64,000 nucleotides of DNA from Bacteroidia bacterium (GTDB lineage Bacteria; Bacteroidota; Bacteroidia; J057): the NCBI GenBank assembly GCA_030430205.1, contig JAUIGE010000004.1, positions 62,001-126,000 on the forward strand. The letters are read 5' to 3'. The notes under the pieces were generated by a model. That model saw nothing but the letters and a program-made list of their open reading frames with translations. It did not search any database and was not told where the DNA came from. The position numbers and the translations under genes were made by a program. Positions 17,155 through 26,431 of this stretch are shown piece after piece. How positions within the stretch are numbered: the first letter of the stretch is position 1; each line of letters opens with the position of its first letter.

Positions 17155-18921
17155 TCAACTTCTCCAAACCCGCCAAAGCACCAGGCCTGAGGCGATCGAA
17201 ATCACAGCCCCGATGGCAGCATTTCCCAGCTCGCCATACAGCCAAAATCCTGTTGTAAACAGCAAGCCATAGACCAAAAATACGCCGGCAAACATGCCGC
17301 TCAACTCCATCGGCAACTTGCCTATGGTGATTTTCTCATCCGCCAAATCACCCTGAATGACGCCTTTTTTGATCACGCTTTTCCAGCCGATATTGTGCGG
17401 CTTGATAAGTTTGTAAAAGTCTATAAGCGTTTTTTGCTCCACGGCCGGGGTGAGAAAGGTCACAGCTATCCAACCAACAGTGGTGATCAAAACGCTGAGG
17501 ATGAGTTCGGTATGGCTGTCAAAAGTTTCTTCGGGAAGGACAAATTTGAAAACAATAGCCACAATAAAGGAAATCACCATGGCAGCGATTTCACTGAAAG
17601 CATTGATTCGCCACCAAAACCAGCGCAGGATAAAGAGCAGGCCTGTGCCGGCACCCATGAGCACGATGATTTCAAAAGCTTTTTTTGCATTTTCCAGCGT
17701 CAGTGCGACCATCGCAGCAACGATCATGAGTAGGACAGTGGAGATTCTGCCGACCATAACCAGCTGCTTTTCAGAGGCATCAGGCTTGACAAAACGCTTG
17801 TAAAAGTCATTGACGATATAGGAGGAACCCCAGTTGAGGTGGGTCGAAATGGTAGACATAAAGGCCGCGATCAGCGAGGCGATCACCAGCCCCAGCAGGC
17901 CTGCTGGGAGGAAAGTAAGCATGGCCGGATAGGCCAGGTCATCATTGACGACATGGGCGTCAATGGCAGGGAAAGCCTCCTGAAGGGAGGCGATGTCCGG
18001 AAAGATAATCAGCGAAGCCAGGGCAATCAAAATCCATGGCCAGGGCCTCAGCGCATAATGCGCCAGGTTGAAAAGCAGAGTCGCGCCCATGGCGTGTTTT
18101 TCGTCTTTGGCGGCCAGCATACGCTGGGCGACATAGCCACCGCCCCCCGGCTCCGAGCCGGGATAATATGCCGCCCACCACTGTACCGCCAGCGGTATGA
18201 TCAGCAGCGACCACAGCAAATCGGGATTGTCCGTAGGGAAAAAATCCAGTTTACCGACCACATTCTCATGCGAAATGAGGTTTTGCAAACCACCGACCTC
18301 CGGTAGGTTGACAATCACAATGGCCGCCCAGATGGTGCCTATCATGGCGAGGATAAACTGGAAAAAATCCGTCAGGATGATGCCTTTGAGGCCGCCGATG
18401 GCGGAGTAAGCTACCGTGACCACGGAAGCGATCAGGAGCGTCTGGGCTGGGCTGAGGCCCAGCAATACGCCGCCAATCTTGATGGCGGCCAGACAGACCG
18501 TAGCCATGATCAGAACGTTGAAAACAACCCCCAGATAAAGCGAGCGAAAGCCCCGGAGAAAGGCGGCTTCCTTGCCGCTGTAGCGCATTTCGTAAAACTC
18601 CAGGTCCGTCAGGACGCCCGAGCGACGCCAGAGTCTGGCGTAGACAAAGACGGTCAGCATACCGGTGAGCAGAAATGCCCACCACACCCAGTTGCCTGCA
18701 ACGCCATCCTTGCGGACAAGGTCCGTGACGAGGTTTGGCGTATCGGCTGAGAAGGTGGTAGCCACCATGGAGACGCCCAGCAGCCACCAGGGCATATTGC
18801 GCCCTGAGAGGAAAAAATCGGAGGCGCTTTTGCCACTTTGACGCGCCACCACCAGCCCAATGACCAGAGAGATGACAAAAAATCCTGCGATAAAGGACCA
18901 ATCCAGCGTAGATATTTCCAT
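17155..18921 (-). CDS. Na+/sugar-type solute symporter (SSS family)
   Basis: 588 residues, about 13-14 membrane helices. SSS signatures include DFFLSGRNMPWWLLGVSM near the N-terminus, SAIGGLKGIILTDFFQF (helix with the conserved GG-KG-TD block) and a Na+-site-like HLNWGSSYIVNDFYKRF. Members with this N-terminal FFLSGR pattern include SGLT-like sugar and amino-sugar carriers. Directly after a GH20 hexosaminidase gene (59 bases), so N-acetylglucosamine or a related sugar is the natural guess for its cargo; that is inference from order. Confidence 0.9.
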   Translation of the reverse strand: MEISTLDWSFIAGFFVISLVIGLVVARQSGKSASDFFLSGRNMPWWLLGVSMVATTFSADTPNLVTDLVRKDGVAGNWVWWAFLLTGMLTVFVYARLWRRSGVLTDLEFYEMRYSGKEAAFLRGFRSLYLGVVFNVLIMATVCLAAIKIGGVLLGLSPAQTLLIASVVTVAYSAIGGLKGIILTDFFQFILAMIGTIWAAIVIVNLPEVGGLQNLISHENVVGKLDFFPTDNPDLLWSLLIIPLAVQWWAAYYPGSEPGGGGYVAQRMLAAKDEKHAMGATLLFNLAHYALRPWPWILIALASLIIFPDIASLQEAFPAIDAHVVNDDLAYPAMLTFLPAGLLGLVIASLIAAFMSTISTHLNWGSSYIVNDFYKRFVKPDASEKQLVMVGRISTVLLMIVAAMVALTLENAKKAFEIIVLMGAGTGLLFILRWFWWRINAFSEIAAMVISFIVAIVFKFVLPEETFDSHTELILSVLITTVGWIAVTFLTPAVEQKTLIDFYKLIKPHNIGWKSVIKKGVIQGDLADEKITIGKLPMELSGMFAGVFLVYGLLFTTGFWLYGELGNAAIGAVISIASGLVLWRVWRS

Positions 18922-18980
18922 AATTCTTCCTTGTTCTTTTCTTCAAAAATCAATGAAATATTCGGGAAGTTATATTTTTT

Positions 18981-21263
18981 CTAATAAACTCGTAGCTCAT
19001 CCACAAAGAGCCAGGCTTTATTGCCTGCGCCTTGTCGACCGGGGGCGATGGTGCCATGATTTTTGGCGATGATTTTCAAATATCTGACTGCAAGCTCATG
19101 GAGTGGCATGGTTACCTCAACCACTTTATTTTCGCCAGAAATCTCCTCCTGAACAGCTATTTCCTTAAATTCTTTTCCATCTGAAGAGGTCAGGATGTGA
19201 ATTTCCGCGGGCAAATAAATCCATTGTCCTTCCCCTTTGAAAAAGCGGAAATGAACAGCCTTGATAAGCGCTGCATCCTGTCCCATATCAATCATCGCCT
19301 CAAAATCATTTCCATCAAAGCCGAGCCACTCGGCATCTCCATAGCGCTCATCGCTGCCCAGAACGCCATTGAGGACGGAGCCATTGCCGCCGCCTTTGTA
19401 TTTGTCATGGGGCTGATGAGTCAGCTGTATGTGTTTGCCTGTGGCTTTGTGGAAAACAATTTTCTGCTCCCAGGCTCTGCCTGGCTTGCCATCGGCTCTG
19501 AAAGCCTGAGCCCGGATATAGGCGCTGGAATCCAGCTGTAAAGGCCCTTCATAGAGGGGCGATTGGGGGGTAGGCTCGCTGCCATCCCGTGTATAGTGAA
19601 TGGAGCCTTCCTTTGCGTGAATATTCAATTTCACTTCGACCTTCCCTGCCTGTGGCTGAATAGCAGCATTCAAATCATACAAATGATTGGCGCAGTGAAT
19701 GCCCATGCCTTTCAGGCGGTCGAGATGCGGAGACAGCCGCTGCGCGAAGTGATCGAAATCCCGCTTGTCGGCGGGTGACCAGACAAGCTCGGCCAGCGCA
19801 CAAAGGCGCGGAAAAATCATATAATCCAGCTTTTCCACCGTCGGAATGTATTCCGTCCAGAGGTTGGCCTGTGCGCCCAGCACATGGGCGCGCGCCGCGC
19901 CTTCCAATTCCGCCGGAATCGGCTCATAGCCATAGACTTTTTCCAGCGGAATAAATCCGCCGATGGCGAGGGGCTCATCCGGATGATCGCTTTGGTAATA
20001 ATCCAAATAGCAATGCGAAGTAGGCGTCATGATGACATCATGGCCTGATTGAGCGGCTTCTATACCGCCTGAGATGCCGCGCCACGACATGACCGTGGCG
20101 TTGGGGGCGAGACCGCCCTCCAGGATTTCATCCCAACCGATGATGCGCCTGCCTTGGGAGTTGACAAAGCGCTCGATGCGCCGGATAAAATAGCTCTGCA
20201 ATTCATGCTCATCTTTGAGCCCTTCCCGGCGGATCAGCTCCTGGCAAAATGCATTTTGCTCCCACTGCGTTTTGGGAGATTCGTCTCCACCGATATGTAT
20301 GTATTTCCCTGGAAATAAGGCCATTACCTCTGTCAGCACATCTTCCAAAAAGGCAAAGGTCTCCTCTTTGGGACAATAGACATTTTCGGAAACGCCCCAC
20401 AGCTGCCATACTTCCAGCTGTTCGCCTGTACAGCCCAATTCGGGATAGGCCGCCAGTGGCGCTTGTGCATGGCCGGGCATCTCGATCTCCGGCACGATGG
20501 TGACAAAACGCGAAGCCGCGTAGGCTACGACCTCTTTGATTTCTTCCTGTGTATAAAAACCGCCATAGCGTTTGCCATCAAACTGATGGGGCTGGTCATT
20601 GTAATGACCGATGAGGGTTCCCTTACGGAAAGCGCCTATTTCGGTCAGTTTGGGGTATTTTTTGATCTCGATGCGCCAGCCCTGATCGTCTGTCAGGTGC
20701 CAGTGAAAGTGGTTGAGTTTGTGGAAAGCAAGCTGGTCTATATAGCGCTTGACGGCCGCGACATCAAAAAAATGGCGCGCCACATCGAGATGCATGCCCC
20801 GGTAGGGAAAACGCGGTGCGTCTTCGATTTCCACAGCGGGAAATTGCTGGTCGGCATACAGCTGCCGGAGGGTCTGGATGGCGTAGAAAGCGCCCCGGGC
20901 GCTGCGGGATTGGATGATGATCTGCGAAGCAGAGAGGCTGAGATGATAGGCTTCATCGCCTGCTATTTTTTCATCCAGCTGAAAAATGATGTTGTTCTTT
21001 TTGGCTGCTTTATCTTTTACTTTCAGCTCAAAGCCACTGATTTCATGTATGACGGAGGCAAAATAAAGCGCTACTTCCCGCAGGCTTTCAGCCTCTTTTT
21101 CCAGCACGATCCGCGTGCCGGGTTCCAGTACAAAATGCCCCGGCTGAGGCGTCATTGACGCTGGAAGCGGGATGATGTCATAAGCAGCTTGCTGCTGGGG
21201 GCTTGTCTTTTGACAAGCGGAGAAGCAGATAAAAAGCGGCAAAAAACAGAGAAAGAATCGCAT
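18981..21263 (-). CDS. Beta-N-acetylhexosaminidase, GH20, lipoprotein
   Basis: 760 residues from the ATG at 21263, chosen for its lipoprotein signal (FLCFLPLFICFSAC). Domains in order: GH20b N-terminal domain (about 35-150), the GH20 TIM barrel starting GMHLDVARHFF with HWHLTDDQGWR and the catalytic Asp-Glu pair in HIGGDESP (about 328-329), a chitobiase C-terminal-like domain (HYTRDGSEPTP), and an F5/8-type C-like sheet domain at the end. It removes terminal GlcNAc/GalNAc from chitin or glycan oligomers, likely at the cell surface. First gene of a five-gene minus-strand run with a symporter, outer-membrane protein, serine hydrolase and esterase. Copy B of the interspersed leader element lies just upstream. 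Confidence 0.95.
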   Translation of the reverse strand: MRFFLCFLPLFICFSACQKTSPQQQAAYDIIPLPASMTPQPGHFVLEPGTRIVLEKEAESLREVALYFASVIHEISGFELKVKDKAAKKNNIIFQLDEKIAGDEAYHLSLSASQIIIQSRSARGAFYAIQTLRQLYADQQFPAVEIEDAPRFPYRGMHLDVARHFFDVAAVKRYIDQLAFHKLNHFHWHLTDDQGWRIEIKKYPKLTEIGAFRKGTLIGHYNDQPHQFDGKRYGGFYTQEEIKEVVAYAASRFVTIVPEIEMPGHAQAPLAAYPELGCTGEQLEVWQLWGVSENVYCPKEETFAFLEDVLTEVMALFPGKYIHIGGDESPKTQWEQNAFCQELIRREGLKDEHELQSYFIRRIERFVNSQGRRIIGWDEILEGGLAPNATVMSWRGISGGIEAAQSGHDVIMTPTSHCYLDYYQSDHPDEPLAIGGFIPLEKVYGYEPIPAELEGAARAHVLGAQANLWTEYIPTVEKLDYMIFPRLCALAELVWSPADKRDFDHFAQRLSPHLDRLKGMGIHCANHLYDLNAAIQPQAGKVEVKLNIHAKEGSIHYTRDGSEPTPQSPLYEGPLQLDSSAYIRAQAFRADGKPGRAWEQKIVFHKATGKHIQLTHQPHDKYKGGGNGSVLNGVLGSDERYGDAEWLGFDGNDFEAMIDMGQDAALIKAVHFRFFKGEGQWIYLPAEIHILTSSDGKEFKEIAVQEEISGENKVVEVTMPLHELAVRYLKIIAKNHGTIAPGRQGAGNKAWLFVDELRVY

Positions 21264-21324
21264 AGGGTGTATGTTTCGAATGAAAAGAGTTATAGGTGCA
21301 ATATTAAACATTCTGCTGGCCGGG

Positions 21325-21395
21325 AAGAATAGACGCAGATAACGCGGGTTGTTATGATAAGAAATGTAGGCTCGCTTAAATGATCTGCGTCAAAA
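21325..21395 (-). repeat. Interspersed leader element, copy B (upstream of the GH20 gene)
   Basis: Read toward the GH20 gene it has AAGCGAGCCTACATTTC, TTATCATAACAA and GTTATCTGCGTCTATTCTT. The copy is bounded by a perfect 9-bp inverted pair on the + strand, GACGCAGAT (21332-21340) and ATCTGCGTC (21383-21391), giving it the look of a small stem-loop or MITE-like unit. Confidence 0.88.
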
Positions 21396-21528
21396 CTCTT
21401 TCCATTTATGGCACTCCGGTTCTCTTTTTTGGGTATCTGCCAAAAATCCAAAATTGTGAGTATCTTGTTCCCGAATTATCGGACATTTCTTAATTGGGAT
21501 ATAATCTACATTTGCTACCTAACCTCTC

Positions 21529-22416
21529 ATGTTCAGAGATCTGAAATATTTTTTTCTGCTTTCACGACCACTAAATGTGCTGATCTCCTTCGTGTCATTT
21601 GGGGTGGCCTGTTTTATCGCTTTTTATAAAAGCGGATTTGGCTTTCTGGAGGATATGAGTTTTTGGGTAACTGCTTTTTGCATCACTACCATCGCCGCCA
21701 CGGGCTACTGGATCAACGATGTCTACGACTTTCGCATCGACCGCATCAACAAGCCCAATCATACGATCGTCAATGCCATTCTTTCAGTGAAAAAAGTGCT
21801 CACGGCTTATTTCTTCGTCACTTTTGTGGTCATGGGCATTTCGATCACCTATTTTGTTTTCATAAAAGAAGACTACTATCAGATCGTTTTTATCAATCTT
21901 CTCTCGATCATTTTGCTGTTTGTGTATGCGAGTTACCTCAAGCATATCAGCGTTGTTGGCAACCTGCTGATCGCCTTTTTGGTGGCGCTGGTCATCATCC
22001 TGGCGGGTTATCTCTACAACATCAATCACGAATTGATGTACACCATCGCTTTCGCCTTTCAGATCACGCTGCTGCGTGAGATCACCAAAGACATTGAGGA
22101 CATCAAGGGCGACCTGCAGTTCAATCTGCAGACCCTGCCGATTCAGATCGGCATCCGCGCCACCAAAAAGGTGTTGGTGGTACTATATGTCTTTTTTCTG
22201 ATTTCCTGCTATATGCCTTTTCTGATTAATTATTTGAATGAGCATAAATTTCTCTGGACCTACCTGGGGCTTTCTTTCCTGTTGGTACAGCTGCCGGTGG
22301 TATACAATTTGATTATGTTACATAAATCCTTTCAGCCCGGCGACTTTAGCATACAGGCGAGGTACCTCAAATACATCATCATCACCGGAATAGTGACGAT
22401 TCTTTATTTAGATTGA
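21529..22416 (+). CDS. UbiA-family prenyltransferase (geranylgeranylglycerol-phosphate geranylgeranyltransferase-like)
   Basis: 295 residues with about eight membrane helices. Both Asp-rich, Mg-diphosphate-binding motifs of the UbiA family are present: NDVYDFRIDRINKP (about residue 64) and DIEDIKGDLQ (about 188). Bacteroidota homologues with this length are usually annotated as geranylgeranylglycerol-phosphate geranylgeranyltransferase-like and may take part in lipid, menaquinone or heme-side-chain prenylation; the acceptor is not evident here. The stop is only three bases before the ATG of the next gene. Confidence 0.87.
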   Translation: MFRDLKYFFLLSRPLNVLISFVSFGVACFIAFYKSGFGFLEDMSFWVTAFCITTIAATGYWINDVYDFRIDRINKPNHTIVNAILSVKKVLTAYFFVTFVVMGISITYFVFIKEDYYQIVFINLLSIILLFVYASYLKHISVVGNLLIAFLVALVIILAGYLYNINHELMYTIAFAFQITLLREITKDIEDIKGDLQFNLQTLPIQIGIRATKKVLVVLYVFFLISCYMPFLINYLNEHKFLWTYLGLSFLLVQLPVVYNLIMLHKSFQPGDFSIQARYLKYIIITGIVTILYLD

Positions 22417-22419
22417 TAC

Positions 22420-23289
22420 ATGCCCCTTACTTCAGCAACCCATAGAAGCCGCCAAAAGCGGCAGCACGTCTCAGGCGGCGAACTCGCTTATGTCGATGAA
22501 GGCCAGGGGCCGGTGATTTTACTGGTACATGGTATACCGAGTTCGTCGTGGATGTTTCGCAAACTCATCCTTGAGTTGGTGGCGCAGGGTTTTCGCGTGG
22601 TTGCGCCCGATATGCTGGGCTTTGGGGCCAGCGATAAGCCGCAGGGTTATGAGATCTATGATCCCCGGAGGCAGGCGCAGCGCCTGCAGGAGTTGATGGA
22701 GGCCCTCGATATCGACTCCTGGTATCACCTATGTCATGATGTAGGTGGCGTATGGACCTGGGAACTGCTGAGGGAAGTTCCGTTAAAAATCGAAAAACTG
22801 GTATTGCTCAATACCATCATCTATGAGGAAGGCTTCAGGCCTCCGATGCGCTTTTCGCGCAATGTCTGGAGCCGCTTCTATGTAAGCCTTTATCACTGGC
22901 GGCTGACAGCCCGCATGATGATTGATGCCACTCTGAAAAATGGCCTCAACGGCCAGAAGCTCTCCAAAGCCGAAAAGGAAGGCTATTGGCAGCCCATGTG
23001 CGAAGGCGGGCATCGCGGCATCTTCCATTTTTTTACACAAACCTGTCATAAGCTGGAAGACTATCGTCCCGTCCTGCAAAACCTGGGCGTACCCGCCATG
23101 GTCATCTGGGGGGCCAAAGACCCCATGCTTCAGTGGCAGCCACAGGCTGATCGGGTGATGGCCGATCTCAATATCCCCAAAGAGCAGGTGCATATCCTGG
23201 CAGAAGCCAGCCACTTCATCCCGGAGGAGCAGAGCGAAGAGATCGCTGAGCTGATGGGCGCTTTTTTGCGGCCTCGTTTGGGGAGCTGA
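22420..23289 (+). CDS. Alpha/beta hydrolase (haloalkane dehalogenase/epoxide hydrolase-like)
   Basis: 289 residues. HGIPSSSWMFRKL (oxyanion region), the nucleophile position CHDVGG (Asp about 107), a cap region, WGAKDPMLQW (acid) and ASHFIPEEQ with the catalytic His near the end. An Asp nucleophile in HDxGG is typical of haloalkane dehalogenases and epoxide hydrolases rather than Ser esterases. No signal peptide, so cytoplasmic. Three bases downstream of the prenyltransferase gene, hence almost surely co-translated; a shared pathway is possible but unproven. Confidence 0.85.
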   Translation: MPLTSATHRSRQKRQHVSGGELAYVDEGQGPVILLVHGIPSSSWMFRKLILELVAQGFRVVAPDMLGFGASDKPQGYEIYDPRRQAQRLQELMEALDIDSWYHLCHDVGGVWTWELLREVPLKIEKLVLLNTIIYEEGFRPPMRFSRNVWSRFYVSLYHWRLTARMMIDATLKNGLNGQKLSKAEKEGYWQPMCEGGHRGIFHFFTQTCHKLEDYRPVLQNLGVPAMVIWGAKDPMLQWQPQADRVMADLNIPKEQVHILAEASHFIPEEQSEEIAELMGAFLRPRLGS

Positions 23290-23742
23290 TTTGCCGCTGA
23301 AATAGCGTTTTACCTGCTTCCAATGAGTTCAATGTCAGCTAGATGCTGGACGAAACCAGGAAGTAGAGCTACGTATTTTTGCGGAGTTTTGGAGGGGAAG
23401 GCTGCTTTTTGAAATGGGTAAAGATTATAAGTTATTTCATTGCAAATTCCAATTCATGGAACTACCTCTTGCCTCGGAGGCTGGGGATGTGTTTGCTTGC
23501 AATTGAATGATAACCAGGTGTTTATATTAATACTTGAAATTAATTTTATTTTTCCGGGAATTATCCATTCGTTTTTTTACTTCTATTTTCGGATAAAAAT
23601 AACTTTTTATGTATTAGGTTAATCAGATATTTTGGAATAGTTATGGATATAAATTTATGTCTTTGGGGAAAGACAGATTCAAATTCCATCATGCGTTGAA
23701 GGCTTATTAATCCTATTCTTTTGTTTTCAAAAAAATAGCTAT
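23290..23742. other. Intergenic region, AT-rich, probable promoter area
   Basis: About 450 bases without a credible gene. The 3' half is strongly AT-rich. A weak match to the Bacteroidota promoter pattern is TTTG at 23631-23634 and TGTCTTTG at 23658-23665 (seven of eight to TAnnTTTG), with 23 bases between, ahead of the gene at 23743. The first 150 bases show no structure I can name. Confidence 0.4.
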
Positions 23743-26178
23743 ATGCTCACTCATTACCTTAAAACTTCATCGGAAAAATCTATTGATTTCCGGCACTTGC
23801 TTGCCTTCCTGGCATTTGGGCTTTTGTCCATGGGATATCTGTGGTCAAATGACCTGGCGATCCAGACATCTGTCTGTAAAGGATTTAGAACTCAGACCCC
23901 CGGAGGCTGGGGGGCACCTCCCAATGGCAATAATCCCGGGGCATATCTGCATGCCAACTTTGCAGGTGCATTTCCCAATGGTCTCACCATTGGTTGTACA
24001 AATACGCTGGTGCTTAGCAGCGCTCAGGCCATTACCAATTACCTGCCGTCAGGAAGTACGCCCCGGGCGCTGCCCGCGGGGACGATGACCAATCCCACGA
24101 ATTATTCGAATGTGTTTACCGGACATGTCGTGGCATTGACCCTTTCGGTCACCTTTGACCTCTATGACTCCGGATTTGGTACATCTTCTTCCAATTTAAA
24201 GGATTTGATCGTTCAAAATGGAAGCTTTTCCGGATGGACTGTCCAGCAATTGCTGGATGAAGCGAATCGCGCTATTGGAGGTTGCGGATCGAATTATTCT
24301 TTTTCCAGTCTGAATGATGCTGTCGCTTCTGTTAACGAAAATTATGTGGATGGAAAAACTACAGGCAGCTACCTGGATTGCTCCCTGCTGCTGATCAGCA
24401 CCCATCTGGACCCCGTCTGTGCGGGGGATAGTACGGGTTCCATTGACCTGACGGTATCAGGAGGGCAGCTTCCCTATAGCTATGCCTGGTCAAATGGCGC
24501 CACGACAGAGGACCTGGCAAATTTGCCTGCTGGTACATATTCCGTAACAGTAACGGACGCCAATGGCCTGACCGCTGCTTCAGGACCGATTGTAATCCAA
24601 GCAGCACCTTGTGCCAGTATTGGCAACAGGCTATGGGAAGATGACAATGGAGATGGGATACAGGATCCCATCGAGGAAGGTGTGCCAGGGATACGGGTTG
24701 TATTGTACAATTGTCAGGGAGATTCTCTGGACCAGATGTTGACGGACTCACTGGGCTATTATTTATTTGACAAATTGCTTCCCGGAGGCTACTACCTGGT
24801 CTTTAATGACCTGCCAGAGAATTATGTTTTTACTACTCAGGATGCTGGGGGCAATGATCTGTTTGACTCCGATCCTGATTCGACCACGGGTCAAACGATT
24901 TGTACGATCCTGAGTCCGAATGAAAATGATACCAGCTGGGATGCCGGGATCAGCACTTCTCTCATCAAAGTGTGTGAAGTGGAAGAATTTGCGCGGAGTG
25001 GTTGGTCAGTGTATTTCACTGCAGGAAATTACCCGGGCACAGACCCTGGCTGGATATTCAAAGATCAGCCAGGCACTTTTACCAGCTACCATAATGGCAC
25101 AGCACAGATGACGGGCACCATCGTGAATCAATCCGATACGAGCCTGCAATTCTGTATTGAACTTTGGTTAAAGGACAAACGGGATTGGGGAGCCTGGACT
25201 GCTTTGGGACATGCTGTCAAGGGTGATGTACATGGTCCTTACATGACATGGGATTACTATGTGTTGGATAGCCTCAAAAGCCGCCTGATCGGCAAAGGTA
25301 GCCTCGCTGGCGATACCTTTTGCCTGAGTCATGCGCCTGTCAACCGCTACTATGGCTTCCAGGTAGGGGATGGGGCAAATGACAAAAACAGCAATTATGG
25401 ATTGGGCGGATGGTTCAACTGGCTTAACAAAACAACAGGTGAAACGGGTACAGGCGACTTCAACAACAGCCTGACCAACTGTGCAGACAGCAGCCAGTTG
25501 CGGCAGGCTCAGTCACTGGGCGCACTCGTGATGCTGGAAGGAGCTTTTGATCCTTTGACCGGCATGATGCGAACAGATTTACGATCTCAAAATATGCTAC
25601 CCGTCCTCCAGCCTTTCAATACTGCACCCTGGTATTACCAGGGCACAGAAAGCATGGCGGCCACAGCCCCTGACACCATCGTAGACTGGATTCTGATAGA
25701 ATTGCGAGATTCCCATGACCCCACCCTTGTGCTTTATCAGGAAGCGGGCTTTATCCAGCGGGCGGGTCAGTTGGTCAAAGCGGATGGCCATAGCCTGATG
25801 CAAATGCCTGCCCATATCAGCAGCGCTTATCTGGTGATAATTGCCCGCAACCACCTGTCGGTGATGTCTGCTCAGCCCATCCAGATGATCGGCAGCACCT
25901 ATTTTCATGACTTCTCCCAAAGTATGGGCGCTATCTTCAGCGACGCAGCCATCCCCAATCAGCAGGTCGGCCTGACCAACAGTGGGGTAGTAGTCTTGTA
26001 TGAAGGTGACGCCACGGGAGATCAGCAAGTCAACTCCCTGGATCTGGGACAAGTCATCCGGGAGTATTTTAACTCGGGTTATATGAAGACAGACATCAAC
26101 CTGGATGGCGTGATCAATTCCCTGGACGTAGGTCGGGCCATGGGAAATTATTTTAGACAATCGCATGTGCCGCGGTAG
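23743..26178 (+). CDS. Large secreted protein with SprB-like repeat, SdrD-B-like domain and C-terminal dockerin-type repeats
   Basis: 811 residues. A signal/anchor segment lies at about residues 20-37 (HLLAFLAFGLLSMGYLWS). The N-terminal domain is Gly/Asn-rich; about 215-285 is an SprB-type repeat (SGGQLPYSYAWSNGATT, LPAGTYSVTVTDANG), and about 286-395 an SdrD-B-like domain (GNRLWEDDNGDGIQDP, GVPGIRVVLY). Near the end, GDATGDQQVNSLDLGQV and DINLDGVINSLDVGRA form the two calcium-binding loops of a type I dockerin. There is no recognisable T9SS sorting tail; the dockerin is the last domain. Dockerins bind cohesins, so it may be held on the surface by another protein. A T9SS protein is encoded next. 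Confidence 0.85.
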   Translation: MLTHYLKTSSEKSIDFRHLLAFLAFGLLSMGYLWSNDLAIQTSVCKGFRTQTPGGWGAPPNGNNPGAYLHANFAGAFPNGLTIGCTNTLVLSSAQAITNYLPSGSTPRALPAGTMTNPTNYSNVFTGHVVALTLSVTFDLYDSGFGTSSSNLKDLIVQNGSFSGWTVQQLLDEANRAIGGCGSNYSFSSLNDAVASVNENYVDGKTTGSYLDCSLLLISTHLDPVCAGDSTGSIDLTVSGGQLPYSYAWSNGATTEDLANLPAGTYSVTVTDANGLTAASGPIVIQAAPCASIGNRLWEDDNGDGIQDPIEEGVPGIRVVLYNCQGDSLDQMLTDSLGYYLFDKLLPGGYYLVFNDLPENYVFTTQDAGGNDLFDSDPDSTTGQTICTILSPNENDTSWDAGISTSLIKVCEVEEFARSGWSVYFTAGNYPGTDPGWIFKDQPGTFTSYHNGTAQMTGTIVNQSDTSLQFCIELWLKDKRDWGAWTALGHAVKGDVHGPYMTWDYYVLDSLKSRLIGKGSLAGDTFCLSHAPVNRYYGFQVGDGANDKNSNYGLGGWFNWLNKTTGETGTGDFNNSLTNCADSSQLRQAQSLGALVMLEGAFDPLTGMMRTDLRSQNMLPVLQPFNTAPWYYQGTESMAATAPDTIVDWILIELRDSHDPTLVLYQEAGFIQRAGQLVKADGHSLMQMPAHISSAYLVIIARNHLSVMSAQPIQMIGSTYFHDFSQSMGAIFSDAAIPNQQVGLTNSGVVVLYEGDATGDQQVNSLDLGQVIREYFNSGYMKTDINLDGVINSLDVGRAMGNYFRQSHVPR

Positions 26179-26183
26179 CGGAG

Positions 26184-26406
26184 AAGAGAGAAGAGAGAAG
26201 AGAGAAGAGAGAACAGAGAAAAGAGAAAAGAGAAAAGAGAAAAGAGAACAGAGAACAGAGAACAGAGAAAAGAGAGCTCCATCATAAGCCTCTTATCTCT
26301 CTTCTCTACTCTCTCTTCTCTACTCTCTACTCTCTCTTCTCTACTCTCTACTCTCTACTCTCTACTCTCTACTCTCTACTCTCTACTCTCTACTCTCTAC
26401 TCTCTT
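26184..26406. repeat. Purine-rich tract followed by its pyrimidine-rich complement
   Basis: From about 26184 to 26276 the + strand is made of GAGAA/AGAGAGAAC-type units. From about 26290 to 26406 it is made of TCTCTACTC/TCTCTTCTC units. The two halves are largely complementary, so a transcript would fold into a long imperfect hairpin, and the DNA could form triplex-like structures. It occupies the whole gap between two secreted-protein genes. Confidence 0.95.
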
Positions 26407-26431
26407 CTTCCCCCCTTAAAACAAAAATCAA

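Noticed and set aside
20463-21158. Long plus-strand open frame inside the GH20 gene
   Set aside because: It lies opposite a clearly coding GH20 gene, with no domain pattern or start context of its own; shadow frame.
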